Source: Oscillibacter sp.
Lineage (GTDB): Bacteria; Bacillota; Clostridia; Oscillospirales; Oscillospiraceae
NCBI GenBank assembly: GCA_022652815.1
Contig: JALCRR010000001.1
Span: forward strand, 89,829-153,828
DNA length: 64,000 bases
Reading direction: 5' to 3'
Position 1 is the first letter of the stretch. Each line of letters begins with the position of its first letter. Under the pieces are notes generated by a model. That model was given only the letters and a program-made list of their open reading frames with translations, was not told where the DNA came from and ran no database searches. Shown in pieces: positions 8,644 through 17,472 of the stretch. The position numbers and the translations under genes are program-made.

Positions 8644-10053
8644 ATGATGAAAAAGTTTTTTGCACTGATTCTCGCACTTGCCATGACGACCTGCCTGCTG
8701 GCAGGCTGTGGCAACTCCGGCGCCTCCAGCGCCGCAGCAAGCGCCTCCGGCTCTGCCGCTGCAAGCGCATCGACCTCCGCCCCCGCAATTCCCGAGAACA
8801 CCATCACCGGCGATCCCTCCGCTGACGGCGCATTTGTGATCTGGGGATGGAACACCGACTTTGTGACCATTCTGGAGCAGGTTCTTCCCAATTACCTCTC
8901 CGCTGACGAGCTGAGCCGCGTTGTCTTTGTCAACGCCGGCGGCAGCGACTATTATCAAGACAAGATCGATGAGATTCTGGCCGATCCCTCCAACGATCTG
9001 TATCCCGACATCATGCTGTTGGAAGTTGGCTACGTGCAGAAGTACGTCCAGTCCGACTACCTGCAGGACGTGTCTGCTCTGGGCATCACCAAGGACGACA
9101 TGGCCAACATGTATGACTACAATGTCCAGCTGGGCACCGATACCGCTTCCGGCACCACCAAGGCACTGTTCTGGCAGGCCACTCCCGGCTGCCTGCAGAT
9201 TCGTGCAGACCTGGCTGAAAAGTACCTCGGCACCACCGATGCAGCCAAGCTGCAGGGCATGCTGGACTCCTGGGACAAGGTTGTCGCTGTTTCCAAGCAG
9301 GTCAACGAAGCTTCCGGCGGCAAGGTCAAGCTGCTCTCCGGCTATGACGATCTGAAGTACATCTTCTGCAACGGCGCTCGTACCCAGGCTTGGTATGACG
9401 AAAACGACACCATCGTGGTGGATGACGCCATGAAGCAGTACATGGACGTTTCCAAGCAGCTCTATACCGATGACTCCACCTTCAACACCAACCAGTGGGG
9501 CACTGACTGGGCCGCACTGAAAGACGGCGACGGCGAGAGCACCGAAGCCTGCATCGCATTCTGCGGCTGCCCCTGGTACACCTATTGGTGCCTGACCGAC
9601 ACCTGGAGCGCCAACACCGTTCTGATTCAGGGCCCGCAGTCCTTCTTCTGGGGCGGCACCGGCCTGGCTGCCACCTCCGACTGCTCTGACAGTGAGCTTG
9701 CCGGCAAGATCCTGCGCTACACCGCCTGCGATACCCAGGCAATGATCGACATCAACTCCGCCAACGGCGACTTCGTGAACAACAAGGCTGCCATTGACTA
9801 CATCGACGCCAACGGCTCCGGCACTACCTCCACCTTCACCTGCTACAACGATCAGAGCATCGTTGGCTTCTTCAAGGACAAGTGCGAAGGCATCAACGCT
9901 TCCCTGGCCAAGGGCGAAGATCAGAAGATCTGCGAAGTGTTGTTCCCCGTGGCTGTCACTGCTTATGCAAACGGCTCCAGCGATCTGGATACCTCTCTTG
10001 CAAACTTCAAGGCATCCGTGCATGATATGTACTCCTACCTGAAGGTCGACTGA
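8644..10053 (+). CDS. Carbohydrate ABC transporter solute-binding lipoprotein
   Basis: 469 residues. A lipoprotein signal (MMKKFFALILALAMTTCLL, lipobox LAGCG, lipidated Cys about residue 22) leads into a Ser/Ala linker of about 25 residues and then a type 1 sugar-binding domain: FVIWGWNTDFV, YPDIMLLEVGYVQKYV, a hinge region, and many exposed Trp/Tyr residues of the type that stack on sugar rings (AFCGCPWYTYWCL). It captures the sugar outside the membrane and passes it to the permeases encoded next. ATG 8644 has AAGGAGG seven bases upstream. Likely substrate is cellobiose or a cello-oligosaccharide, inferred from the phosphorylase; the sequence alone does not prove this. Confidence 0.88.
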   Translation: MMKKFFALILALAMTTCLLAGCGNSGASSAAASASGSAAASASTSAPAIPENTITGDPSADGAFVIWGWNTDFVTILEQVLPNYLSADELSRVVFVNAGGSDYYQDKIDEILADPSNDLYPDIMLLEVGYVQKYVQSDYLQDVSALGITKDDMANMYDYNVQLGTDTASGTTKALFWQATPGCLQIRADLAEKYLGTTDAAKLQGMLDSWDKVVAVSKQVNEASGGKVKLLSGYDDLKYIFCNGARTQAWYDENDTIVVDDAMKQYMDVSKQLYTDDSTFNTNQWGTDWAALKDGDGESTEACIAFCGCPWYTYWCLTDTWSANTVLIQGPQSFFWGGTGLAATSDCSDSELAGKILRYTACDTQAMIDINSANGDFVNNKAAIDYIDANGSGTTSTFTCYNDQSIVGFFKDKCEGINASLAKGEDQKICEVLFPVAVTAYANGSSDLDTSLANFKASVHDMYSYLKVD

Positions 10054-10071
10054 GCAGACTGAACCGTTCGC

Positions 10072-10106
10072 AGTGCTCTTCCCCGCCAAAAGCGGGGGAG
10101 AGCACT
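10072..10106 (+). promoter_or_regulatory. Intercistronic hairpin between binding protein and permease genes
   Basis: A 15-bp stem (10072-10086 with 10092-10106, one G-U pair) and a 5-base loop, with no T-tract after it. Such hairpins after binding-protein genes commonly protect the upstream mRNA and lower permease expression. Confidence 0.65.
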
Positions 10107-10129
10107 CGTGATAAAGGAGGAGATTTCCT

Positions 10130-11107
10130 GTGAATAAAGAAAAACCCCAGCGGATCAAGAGCGTCAGTTACAGCAAGTACGGCCTTTTGTTCATCGCGCC
10201 GTTCTTTATCGCGTACATCCTGTTTTCCCTGTGGCCGCTGCTCTCCACGTTCTATTACAGCTTTTTTGAGTATGTGACCCGCAACTTAAAGACCACGGTG
10301 GAATTCTGCGGACTTCAAAACTACAAAAACATCCTCGGCCTTGCAGACGGTGAGCGTGCCTATTTCCTCACCTACCTGGGCAATACCCTGCGGCTGTGGA
10401 TCTTGAACTTTATCCCCCAGGTGCTGCTGGCGCTGCTGATTGCCGCCTGGCTCACCGACAACCGCGCCCGGCTGCGGGCAAAGGGCGCCTACAAGGTGCT
10501 AGTCTATATGCCCAACATCATCACGGCGGCCTCCATCTCTCTGCTGTTCTACGCCCTGCTGTGCAAATTCGGCCCTGTGATGTCGACCTTGCGCTCGTGG
10601 GGTCTGGTGGGCTCGTCATCCGACTTGATGACCAGCAAATGGGCAACGTCTCTGACCATCTCCTTTATCCTGTTCTGGATGTGGTACGGCAACTCGACGC
10701 TGCTGCTGATCGCCGGCATGATGGGCATCAATCCCAGCCTTTACGAGGCTGCGGACATTGACGGTGCAACCAGCCGCCAGAAATTCTTCCATGTCACGCT
10801 GCCACTTTTAAAGCCGGTGCTTCTTTACGTTTTGGTCACGTCGGCCATCGGCGGCTTGCAGCTCTATGACATTCCGGCGCTTTACAACACCGGAGCCGGC
10901 GGCGGTCTCATCGGCCTTCCCAATGACACCTCCACCACCATTACCATGTACATTATGCGGCTCCATTCCAGCGATACGGGTAGAGCCGCTGCGGTCTCCG
11001 TGCTGCTGTTCATCATCACGCTGATCATCAGTCTGATTTTCTTCCGGGTATTCCGGGAGGACGACGGTCGCGGCAGACACCATAAGGGAAAGAAGGTGGG
11101 CGCATGA
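10130..11107 (+). CDS. Sugar ABC transporter permease (UgpA/MalF type)
   Basis: 325 residues with about six membrane segments, the first at residues 17-40 (YGLLFIAPFFIAYILFSLW). The EAA loop that contacts the ATPase reads YEAADIDGATSRQKFFHVTLP (about residues 205-225). It forms the membrane channel with the next gene product. The start is GTG at 10130, supported by AAGGAGGAG eight bases upstream. It shares four bases (ATGA) with the next gene. No ATPase gene follows, so the MsmX-type ATPase at 690-1880 is the probable partner. Confidence 0.9.
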   Translation: MNKEKPQRIKSVSYSKYGLLFIAPFFIAYILFSLWPLLSTFYYSFFEYVTRNLKTTVEFCGLQNYKNILGLADGERAYFLTYLGNTLRLWILNFIPQVLLALLIAAWLTDNRARLRAKGAYKVLVYMPNIITAASISLLFYALLCKFGPVMSTLRSWGLVGSSSDLMTSKWATSLTISFILFWMWYGNSTLLLIAGMMGINPSLYEAADIDGATSRQKFFHVTLPLLKPVLLYVLVTSAIGGLQLYDIPALYNTGAGGGLIGLPNDTSTTITMYIMRLHSSDTGRAAAVSVLLFIITLIISLIFFRVFREDDGRGRHHKGKKVGA

Positions 11108-11964
11108 AGATCGAGAGCGATGCAAAGCTTCTGCGCCGCCGGAAGATTTTCCGCAACATTGTGTTGGTTTTCCTGTGCTTTTTAAGTCTGCTGCCCTTCT
11201 ACTTGATGTTCGTCAATGCCACCCGCAGCTCCAACGAGATTAAGGCGGGCATTTCCTTCCTGTTTGGCTCCAGCCTGTCGGCGAACTTGAAAAACTTCGC
11301 CAGTGCGCAGGTGGGTCTTGGCATCACGGTGCTGGGCTCCATGGTGAACTCTTTTAAGATCGCCCTGCCGTTCACCGTTTTGTCCGTCTATTTCTCCGCA
11401 CTGACGGCTTACGGCATGTATGCCTACAACTTTAAGCTGAAAAAAGTGGCATGGGGCTTTATCATGGCCGTCATGATGGTGCCCACGCAGGTGTTTGCCA
11501 TCGGCTACTACCGGTTCATGATCCAGATTAACCTCATCGACACCTACTGGCCTTTGATTATCCCCGCCATCACGACTCCGGCGGTGGTGTTCTTCATGCG
11601 CCAGTATTTGCAGGGTGCGTTGAGCCTGGAAATCATTGAAGCCGCCCGCATCGACGGCTCCGGCGAGTTCCACACCTTCAACACCATCGTCCTGCCGCTG
11701 ATGAAGCCGGCGTTGGCAACCCAGGCCATCTTCCAGTTCGTGTTCAGCTGGAACAACCTCTTCATGCCGACGCTGATTATCTCCTCCTCCAGCAAAAAGA
11801 CGCTGACCATGTTCGTGCAGATGCTCACGGCGGAGTCCTTCCGCGCCGATTACGGCGTGGTGTTTCTGGGGCTTGCTATCACGATTCTGCCCATGTTCAT
11901 CATGTATTTTATTCTCTCCAAGTTCATTGTCGAGGGCGTGTCCCTTGGCGGTGTCAAGGAATAA
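11104..11964 (+). CDS. Sugar ABC transporter permease (UgpE/MalG type)
   Basis: 286 residues with six membrane segments. It opens with a cytoplasmic basic stretch (LLRRRKIFRNI), and the EAA loop is IEAARIDGSGEFHTFNTIVLP (about residues 178-198). It ends FIVEGVSLGGVKE, the usual UgpE/MalG tail (G-V-K). It pairs with the preceding permease, to which it is translationally coupled by an ATGA overlap, and is the last gene of the importer operon. Confidence 0.9.
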   Translation: MKIESDAKLLRRRKIFRNIVLVFLCFLSLLPFYLMFVNATRSSNEIKAGISFLFGSSLSANLKNFASAQVGLGITVLGSMVNSFKIALPFTVLSVYFSALTAYGMYAYNFKLKKVAWGFIMAVMMVPTQVFAIGYYRFMIQINLIDTYWPLIIPAITTPAVVFFMRQYLQGALSLEIIEAARIDGSGEFHTFNTIVLPLMKPALATQAIFQFVFSWNNLFMPTLIISSSSKKTLTMFVQMLTAESFRADYGVVFLGLAITILPMFIMYFILSKFIVEGVSLGGVKE

Positions 11965-11995
11965 GACATCTTTTCAATCTCCTCCAAACAAAAAA

Positions 11996-12021
11996 GAACG
12001 CCTTGTGGGGCGTCCTTTTTT
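11996..12021. terminator. Terminator between convergent importer and MATE genes
   Basis: GAACGCC, TTGTG region, GGCGTCC, then six T on the plus strand; the complementary strand has AAAAAAG before the stem, so it can also serve the convergent MATE gene. Confidence 0.7.
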
Positions 12022-12034
12022 GCTGCCTGTCTTG

Positions 12035-13429
12035 TTATTCTCCCAGTATTTTGCAGGCGTAGCGGATGCACACGGCGGAAATGAGGAAGGTCAAAACATC
12101 CGCTACCGGCATGGAGTACAGCACGCCATCCAGACCGAAAAAGACCGGCAGCACTAGCGCAAATCCCACGCCGAACACCACCTCCCGAATCATGGACAGC
12201 AGCGTGGACATCAGCGCCTTGCCTAAAGACTGCAAATAGATGAACGTGGCCTTGTTTACGCAGGCCAGCGGCATCATGCAAAGGTAAATGCGAAACGCCT
12301 TTTTGGCAAACGTCGTATAGTAAACGCTCTCACCCGCAGCACCGAAAATGCCGATGAGCTGGGTCGGCAGGAACTCCACAATCAAAAGCGCCACCGCGCC
12401 CACAAGCGCCTCGGCGGTCAGAAGGCGAATAAAAAGTGCCTTCGCCCGATCCTTGCGTCCCGCACCGATGTTGTAGCCCACGATGGGGATGCAGCCTGCG
12501 GCCATGCCCACCACGATGGAAATGACGATCTGGAAGAATTTCATCACGATGCCCACCACCGCCATGGGGATCTGGGCAAATTCCGCCTGAGAGAAAACTG
12601 CGTCCATGGCGCCGTATTTGCGGATCATGTTGTTGATGGCTGCCATAGCCGCCACCAGAGAAATCTGGGAGAGAAAGCTGCAAATGCCCAGCGGCAGAAA
12701 CTTCCCGATGATGCTCCCGCGCAGGCGGAAGCTGTCTTTTCCCAGCTTCACCGCCTTCAGGTGGAACAGGTACCACACGGCAAGTATCGCCGTCAAAATC
12801 TGACCGAGGACGGTGGCCACGGCGGCGCCCATCATGCCCCAGTGCAGGCCGTAAATCATCACGGGATCGAGAATCAGATTGACCACCGCGCCCGCCAGCG
12901 TGGAGATCATGGCGAACCGGGGAGAGCCGTCGGAGCGGATGATGGGGTTCATGGCCTGCCCGAACATATAGAACGGGATGCCCACGGCGATGTAGGTGAA
13001 ATACACCTTGGAAAAGCCGAATGTCTCGGCGTTGACCTTTCCGCCAAACAGCGTCAACAGCGGCTCCTGAAAGAGAAAGTACGCCGCCGTCAGCGCGGCG
13101 CTGAACAACACGCACAGCACAATGGAATTGCCGATGCCCCGGTGGGTGCTCTCCGCGTCTCCGGTGCCCAGACGGATGCTGACGAAGGCACAGCAGCCGT
13201 CGCCGATCATCACCGCGATGGCCAGCGCCACCACGGTCAGCGGAAAGACCACCGTGTTCGCGGCGTTGCCGTTGGAGCCGAGATACGCGGCGTTGGCGAT
13301 AAAGATCTGGTCGACGATGTTGTACAGCGCCGCCACCAGCAGGGAAATGATGCAGGGTACGGCATATTTGCGCATCAGCGTAGAAATTTTCTCTGTCTCC
13401 AGAAAGGAGTTTGCCTTTTGATTGTCCAT
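12035..13429 (-). CDS. MATE-family efflux transporter (MepA-like)
   Basis: 464 residues and twelve hydrophobic segments. The start ATG at 13429 is chosen because TGGAGGT lies seven bases upstream and the product then begins MDNQKANSFLETEKISTLMRK, the usual cytoplasmic N-terminus before TM1 (PCIISLLVAALYNIVDQIFI). The family exports cationic drugs or metabolites using Na+ or H+ gradients; the GYNIGAG motif and RSDGSPRFAM loop fit the MepA branch. It is divergent from a TetR-type repressor, which is the standard arrangement for regulated drug exporters. Confidence 0.88.
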   Translation of the reverse strand: MDNQKANSFLETEKISTLMRKYAVPCIISLLVAALYNIVDQIFIANAAYLGSNGNAANTVVFPLTVVALAIAVMIGDGCCAFVSIRLGTGDAESTHRGIGNSIVLCVLFSAALTAAYFLFQEPLLTLFGGKVNAETFGFSKVYFTYIAVGIPFYMFGQAMNPIIRSDGSPRFAMISTLAGAVVNLILDPVMIYGLHWGMMGAAVATVLGQILTAILAVWYLFHLKAVKLGKDSFRLRGSIIGKFLPLGICSFLSQISLVAAMAAINNMIRKYGAMDAVFSQAEFAQIPMAVVGIVMKFFQIVISIVVGMAAGCIPIVGYNIGAGRKDRAKALFIRLLTAEALVGAVALLIVEFLPTQLIGIFGAAGESVYYTTFAKKAFRIYLCMMPLACVNKATFIYLQSLGKALMSTLLSMIREVVFGVGFALVLPVFFGLDGVLYSMPVADVLTFLISAVCIRYACKILGE

Positions 13430-13813
13430 AAAAACCTCCAAAAAAATAAAGAAAGTGTGCCGCCAAAAGCTGGATTTATGCCTTTGGCTACACGCTTCTC
13501 TGAATGAATATGAACTTTTCCGTGCCCCGTTTTGGGCAAAAAAATACAGCATGAGAAGCAACTGGATTTACGCAGTTACGCCACACGCTGTATCTAAAAT
13601 GATAGATCATTTCCACAAAAAATGCAAATGTTTTTTGTGCAAGCCGGCGGGAATTGTGCCGTTTTCTCTACATGAAAGCCTTGCCGCAAGGCGGCAATCA
13701 CCCCGCATTTCGGCAATCCTTCACCATGGTTTAAAAAATTTCTCTTGACAAGTGACCGATCGTTTACTAGAATACAGGTAAACGGTCGGTTACTTATTTG
13801 CGGGAGGTTCAAG
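13430..13813. other. Divergent control region between MATE and tetR genes
   Basis: 384 bases without a credible gene. It contains the tetR promoter and operator (13745-13795), a perfect 7-bp palindrome AAATGAT-AG-ATCATTT at 13597-13612, and two imperfect direct repeats, 13468-13511 and 13559-13603, which share GCTGGATTTAYGC-like starts and ACACGCT. The MATE promoter could not be fixed. Confidence 0.55.
13745..13795 (+). promoter_or_regulatory. tetR promoter inside a large inverted-repeat operator
   Basis: TTGACA (13745-13750), a 17-base spacer and TAGAAT (13768-13773) form a near-consensus promoter. The inverted repeat has AAGTGACCGATCGTTTACT at 13750-13768 facing AGGTAAACGGTCGGTTACTT at 13776-13795, so the spacer and -10 box lie in the operator. 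Binding of a TetR dimer pair would block the gene. Confidence 0.75.
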
Positions 13814-14413
13814 ATGAAAGATACAAGGGAAAACATTTTGCTGGTGGCGCTTCACCTGTTTGCGCAAAACGGGTACGAGGCGGTGTCGGTCAGCGAAATC
13901 GCCGGGGAGCTGGGCATCACCAAGGGCGCGCTTTACAAGCACTATCAGAGTAAGCGGGACATTTTCGACCAGATTGTTGCCCGCATGGAGCAGCTGGACG
14001 GCGAGCGTGCCCGGGCCTTTCAACTGCCGGAGGGAACGCTTTCGGACATGGCGGATGCGTACCGCGCTGCCTCCATGGAGCAGATGATTGCGTTCTGCCG
14101 CGCGCAGTTTCGCTATTGGACGGAGGAGGACTTCCCTGCGTCCTTCCGCCGGATGCTGACGCTGGAGCAGTACCGCAGCGAGGAGATGGCGGCGCTTTAT
14201 CAGCAGTATCTTGTCTCCGGACCCCTTGACTATGTGACGGATCTCTTTCGCTCCTGGAATGTGCAGAATCCGCAGAAAAAAGCGCTGGAATTGTACGCAC
14301 CCATGTTCCTCTTTTACGGCATCTACGACGGTGCGGCGGACAAATCCACGGCGACGGATGTCTTCAACGCTCATCTGGACGGCCTTTGCGCCGCGTGGGA
14401 GAGGGAAGGATGA
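13814..14413 (+). CDS. TetR/AcrR-family repressor
   Basis: 199 residues. The DNA-binding domain is at residues 4-50: TRENILLVALHLFAQNGYEAVSVSEIAGELGITKGALYKHYQSKRDIF, a textbook TetR helix-turn-helix. The C-terminal ligand domain is unassigned. The start ATG at 13814 follows CGGGAGG. The operator overlapping its own promoter points to autoregulation, and the divergent MATE gene is the likely second target. The stop overlaps the start of rsgA (ATGA), so the repressor and the ribosome-assembly GTPase are co-transcribed, an unexpected pairing. Confidence 0.9.
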   Translation: MKDTRENILLVALHLFAQNGYEAVSVSEIAGELGITKGALYKHYQSKRDIFDQIVARMEQLDGERARAFQLPEGTLSDMADAYRAASMEQMIAFCRAQFRYWTEEDFPASFRRMLTLEQYRSEEMAALYQQYLVSGPLDYVTDLFRSWNVQNPQKKALELYAPMFLFYGIYDGAADKSTATDVFNAHLDGLCAAWEREG

Positions 14414-15471
14414 ATCCACCCTTGACTGATCTTCAGTCCTGGGGACTGACGGAGCGGTTTGCAGCGCTGGCTTCCGAATTTCCAACCCTCACCGTGGGGC
14501 GGGTTGTCCTGCAGGAAAGAGGCACCTACCGCGTGATTGACGTCGGGGGAGAGCGAAACGCCGCGGTGTCCGGCAAATTCCGCTATGAGGCAAAGGGGCC
14601 ATCGGACTATCCCGCCGTGGGCGATTTTGTGATGCTGGATGGGGCAGACGGCTGCGGTCCGGCGGTGATTCAAACGGTGCTTCCCCGCAAGAGCGTGTTT
14701 ATCCGCAAGGCCGCCGGCACGTCCAACTGCGAGCAGGTGGTTGCGGCCAACGTGGATCTGGTGTTGATCTGCATGTCGCTGAACAATGACTTTAATCTGC
14801 GGCGACTGGAGCGGTATCTGTCCATCGCCTGGGAAAGCGGCGCAGTGCCGGTGGTGCTTCTGACGAAGGCGGATCTGTGTGCAGAACCGGAAGAAAAGCT
14901 CGCTGCGGCGTCCGACGTGGCCGCTGGCGCAGACGTTCTGACGGTTTCCAGTCTGATAAGCGGCGATTGGGAGCGGGTGCTGCCGTATCTCAAAAAGGGC
15001 TGCACGGTGGCGCTGATTGGATCTTCCGGCGTTGGAAAATCCACGCTGATTAACTGTCTGCTGGGGGAGGATCGCCTGAAAACCAACGGCCTTCGGGGCG
15101 ATGACAAGGGCCGTCACACAACCACGCACCGGGAACTGCTCCGTCTGCCCCGCGGCGGCATTGTAATCGACACGCCGGGTATGCGGGAGATGGGCATGTG
15201 GGATGCCGCCGACGGACTTGAAAAGACCTTTACAGAGATCGAGGCGCTGCTGACCGCCTGCCGCTTTCCCCGCTGCACCCACACGAAAGAGCCCGGCTGC
15301 GCCGTGCGCGCCGCGCTGGAAAGCGGGGAACTCTCACCTGAGCGTTGGCAGTCCTATCAAAAGCTCCAGGCGGAAAACGCCTATATGGAAAACAGCGAAC
15401 GCTATCTCGCCGCCAAAAAGCAAAAATTTAAAGACATTTCCAAACGCAATAAGTTGAATCGAAAAAAGTAG
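14410..15471 (+). CDS. rsgA: Ribosome small-subunit assembly GTPase RsgA
   Basis: 353 residues. An N-terminal OB fold (about 25-100) is followed by a circularly permuted GTPase domain: G4 TKAD first (about residue 154), then P-loop GSSGVGKST (about 204-212) and G3 DTPG. The C-terminal zinc site is CRFPRCTHTKEPGC (C, C, H, C). RsgA binds the 30S subunit and helps its late maturation, with GTP hydrolysis triggered by the ribosome. All diagnostic motifs are present. The lysine-rich end (KFKDISKRNKLNRKK) fits RNA binding. Confidence 0.95.
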   Translation: MNPPLTDLQSWGLTERFAALASEFPTLTVGRVVLQERGTYRVIDVGGERNAAVSGKFRYEAKGPSDYPAVGDFVMLDGADGCGPAVIQTVLPRKSVFIRKAAGTSNCEQVVAANVDLVLICMSLNNDFNLRRLERYLSIAWESGAVPVVLLTKADLCAEPEEKLAAASDVAAGADVLTVSSLISGDWERVLPYLKKGCTVALIGSSGVGKSTLINCLLGEDRLKTNGLRGDDKGRHTTTHRELLRLPRGGIVIDTPGMREMGMWDAADGLEKTFTEIEALLTACRFPRCTHTKEPGCAVRAALESGELSPERWQSYQKLQAENAYMENSERYLAAKKQKFKDISKRNKLNRKK

Positions 15472-15508
15472 TGCCGTCAGGCAATTTGCAATTAGGAGGA
15501 ATCTATTT

Positions 15509-16228
15509 ATGAAGTATCCCCGCAGTGAAGCATATAACACCCCCGCCTTGCAGGCGAAAATCATGGGGCCAAATCCCGTCAAGCTGGAAGAAGAGCTGCT
15601 GCAAAACCATCAGATTCCGGCGGGAGCCGTGGTCTGCGACCTTGGCAGCGGGCAGGGACTGACCTCCGTATTTCTTGCAAAGGAATACGGCTTTACGGTC
15701 TATGCCGCCGATCTTTGGAGCGACCCCGCCGAAAATCAGGCGTTCTTTGATGAAATGGGGGTTCCCGTCGGGAAAATCATCCCCGTCAAGGCCGATGCGG
15801 AGCATCTGCCGTTTGAACCGTCCTTTTTCGATGCCGTGGTCAGTACGGACTCCTACAACTACTTTGGCCGCGATCCCAAGTATCTGGACGAGAAGCTGCT
15901 TCCGTTCGTCAAGGACGGCGGACTGATTTACATTGCCATTCCCGGCATGAAGCGGGACTGCCACGAGGATCTTCCCCGCGAGCTGCTGCTGTCCTGGACA
16001 CCGGAGCAGCTGGACTACATGCACGACGTGGCCTACTGGACAGCCATGGCGCATCAGTGCCGTGGCGCCGAGGTGCTCTCCGTCCGGGAGATGGAAAGCA
16101 ACGACGAGGTCTGGGCGGACTGGCTGAAGCAGGAAAACGAATATGCCGTAGGAGATCGCAAATCCATGGAAGCCGGCGGCGGGAAGTACCTCAATTTCAT
16201 TTCCATCGTTCTGCGCAAAAAGGGGTAA
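15509..16228 (+). CDS. SAM-dependent class I methyltransferase
   Basis: 239 residues. The SAM-binding motif I is VVCDLGSGQGLTSV (about residues 40-53), followed by an acidic strand end (YAADLW), motif LPFEPSFFDAVVSTDSYNYFG and a late strand GGLIYIAIPGM. It belongs to the Rossmann methyltransferases related to cyclopropane/ubiquinone-type enzymes (methyltransf_11/25). The substrate is not identifiable. AGGAGG lies seven bases before ATG 15509. It stands 37 bases after rsgA. Confidence 0.85.
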   Translation: MKYPRSEAYNTPALQAKIMGPNPVKLEEELLQNHQIPAGAVVCDLGSGQGLTSVFLAKEYGFTVYAADLWSDPAENQAFFDEMGVPVGKIIPVKADAEHLPFEPSFFDAVVSTDSYNYFGRDPKYLDEKLLPFVKDGGLIYIAIPGMKRDCHEDLPRELLLSWTPEQLDYMHDVAYWTAMAHQCRGAEVLSVREMESNDEVWADWLKQENEYAVGDRKSMEAGGGKYLNFISIVLRKKG

Positions 16229-16270
16229 GCATCGCCCAATGAAAAAACCGGCATGAAGCCGCAAAAGAAG

Positions 16271-16306
16271 CAGGGAGCCATATTCCGCGTGGAATATGGC
16301 TCCCTG
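16271..16306. repeat. Perfect 16-bp stem-loop after methyltransferase gene
   Basis: CAGGGAGCCATATTCC, loop GCGT, GGAATATGGCTCCCTG. The stem is perfect but no T-tract directly follows (TTGAAGTTTTCC), so it may be a terminator, an RNA-stability element or a repeat family member. Confidence 0.6.
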
Positions 16307-16369
16307 TTGAAGTTTTCCGATGAACCCGAAAAAGCAGCGTGACGAAAGAAGCTCTTTTTTCAAAATAAG

Positions 16370-16398
16370 TTGCTATTATTGGCTGGTTCAAATATAAT
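16370..16398 (+). promoter_or_regulatory. Promoter of the LytTR regulator gene
   Basis: TTGCTA (16370-16375), 17-base spacer, TATAAT (16393-16398). The start codon is at 16610, which leaves an unusually long leader of about 200 bases with no recognised element. The 16229-16609 interval holds no supported gene. Confidence 0.65.
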
Positions 16399-16609
16399 GT
16401 CAGTATGTAATGAAGTAAAATTTATCCTAATTCGGCAGAATATGCCAGATGTTGAATTGGCGCTCGGCGTATGCATGGACAGCTGCCGCCCGGGAGAATG
16501 TTATTTCCATGCGTTACGGTTTTTTGATAAGAGCCCGATTTTCGGCGATGACAGACACATCTGCCGGCAATCTGATCTCTGAAAAAGGGCGTGACAGCGG
16601 AGGTGAGGA

Positions 16610-17356
16610 ATGATGCTGCGTATTGCGATCTGTGATGATATGCCGGATCAAGTGGAGAAAATCAAAGCCGCCGAAAAGCAATATTTCAGCGGACATCCGG
16701 AGTTTCAAACAGAAACGGTTACCTATTATAATCCCCTCGTTTTTCTGGAGAGTCTGGACAAAACGGGCGGGTTTGACCTTCTGCTTCTGGACGTGTGTAT
16801 GCCCGGGATCGACGGGACCCAGGTAGGGGCGGAAGTCCGCAGACGGGGAGACAAAAGCGAGATTATCTTCTTGACCACAAGCGACGAGTTTGCGGTGGAG
16901 GCCTTTGCCTTGAAAGCTGCGCATTATCTGGTCAAGCCCTTCACACAGGCGCAGTTTACCGAGGCGATGAACCGGGCCTTGGCACGCTTTGCGCAAAATG
17001 CTCCCAAAAACATCACCTTTTATTCCGAGGGCGGCGTATTGCGCACGGTGGCTGCGGATGACATTCTCTACATGGAAAGCTGCGGCCACTGCCAGACAGC
17101 CTACCTGTCCGACGGAATCTGTACCGAGGGCCGCCGCTCCCTTTCCCGCATGCAGGCGGAACTGAACAAGCTCTGCCCGGGCCAGTTCGTCAGCCCGTGC
17201 AAAGGCTATCTCGTCAATCAAAGGGCAATCCGCACGGTGAAGCCGCGACAGATCATTCTGCATTCGGGTCACACGATCCCTCTGGCGCGGGGCGCGTTCC
17301 GCACGTTTTCCGACCAGTATTTTACCTACCAGTTTTCCCGGAGAGAACGGTTGTGA
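16610..17356 (+). CDS. LytTR-type response regulator (AgrA/ComE class), no adjacent kinase
   Basis: 248 residues. Receiver domain at 1-125 with acidic pocket D9-D10, phospho-acceptor D61 in LLLLDVCMPG, and Lys in LVKPF. The LytTR DNA-binding domain is at about 140-240 (ILYMESCGHCQTAYL, RSLSRMQAEL, FVSPCKGYLVNQRAI). This class usually answers a peptide-sensing histidine kinase and switches on peptide or bacteriocin genes. No kinase gene adjoins it, so it may pair with a distant kinase. GGAGGTGAGG precedes ATG 16610. Its position just before the peptide locus and the direct repeats at 17473-17508 make that locus its probable target. Confidence 0.9.
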   Translation: MMLRIAICDDMPDQVEKIKAAEKQYFSGHPEFQTETVTYYNPLVFLESLDKTGGFDLLLLDVCMPGIDGTQVGAEVRRRGDKSEIIFLTTSDEFAVEAFALKAAHYLVKPFTQAQFTEAMNRALARFAQNAPKNITFYSEGGVLRTVAADDILYMESCGHCQTAYLSDGICTEGRRSLSRMQAELNKLCPGQFVSPCKGYLVNQRAIRTVKPRQIILHSGHTIPLARGAFRTFSDQYFTYQFSRRERL

Positions 17357-17425
17357 GGGGGTCCTCACAGAAAAGACAGCTGTTCCTTTACCAAACCATT
17401 CCGCCGCTGAACAAAAATCATCTGA

Positions 17426-17462
17426 AAAGCACCTCCTGACAACCTGCCAGGAGGTGCTTTTT
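17426..17462 (+). terminator. Terminator after the LytTR regulator gene
   Basis: AAAGCACCTCCTG (17426-17438) pairs with CAGGAGGTGCTTT (17448-17460), loop of nine bases, with the T-run overlapping the stem end (TTTTTC). It separates the regulator from the peptide genes. Confidence 0.85.
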
Positions 17463-17472
17463 CACCCTTTAT

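Noticed and set aside
8395..10158. 587-codon minus-strand frame opposite the binding-protein gene
   Set aside because: Antisense shadow with low-complexity Val/Gly/Ala content; the plus strand has a lipoprotein with ribosome site.
16397..16582. Small ORF in the leader of the LytTR gene
   Set aside because: Its ATG overlaps the -10 box of the predicted promoter and no ribosome site is seen.
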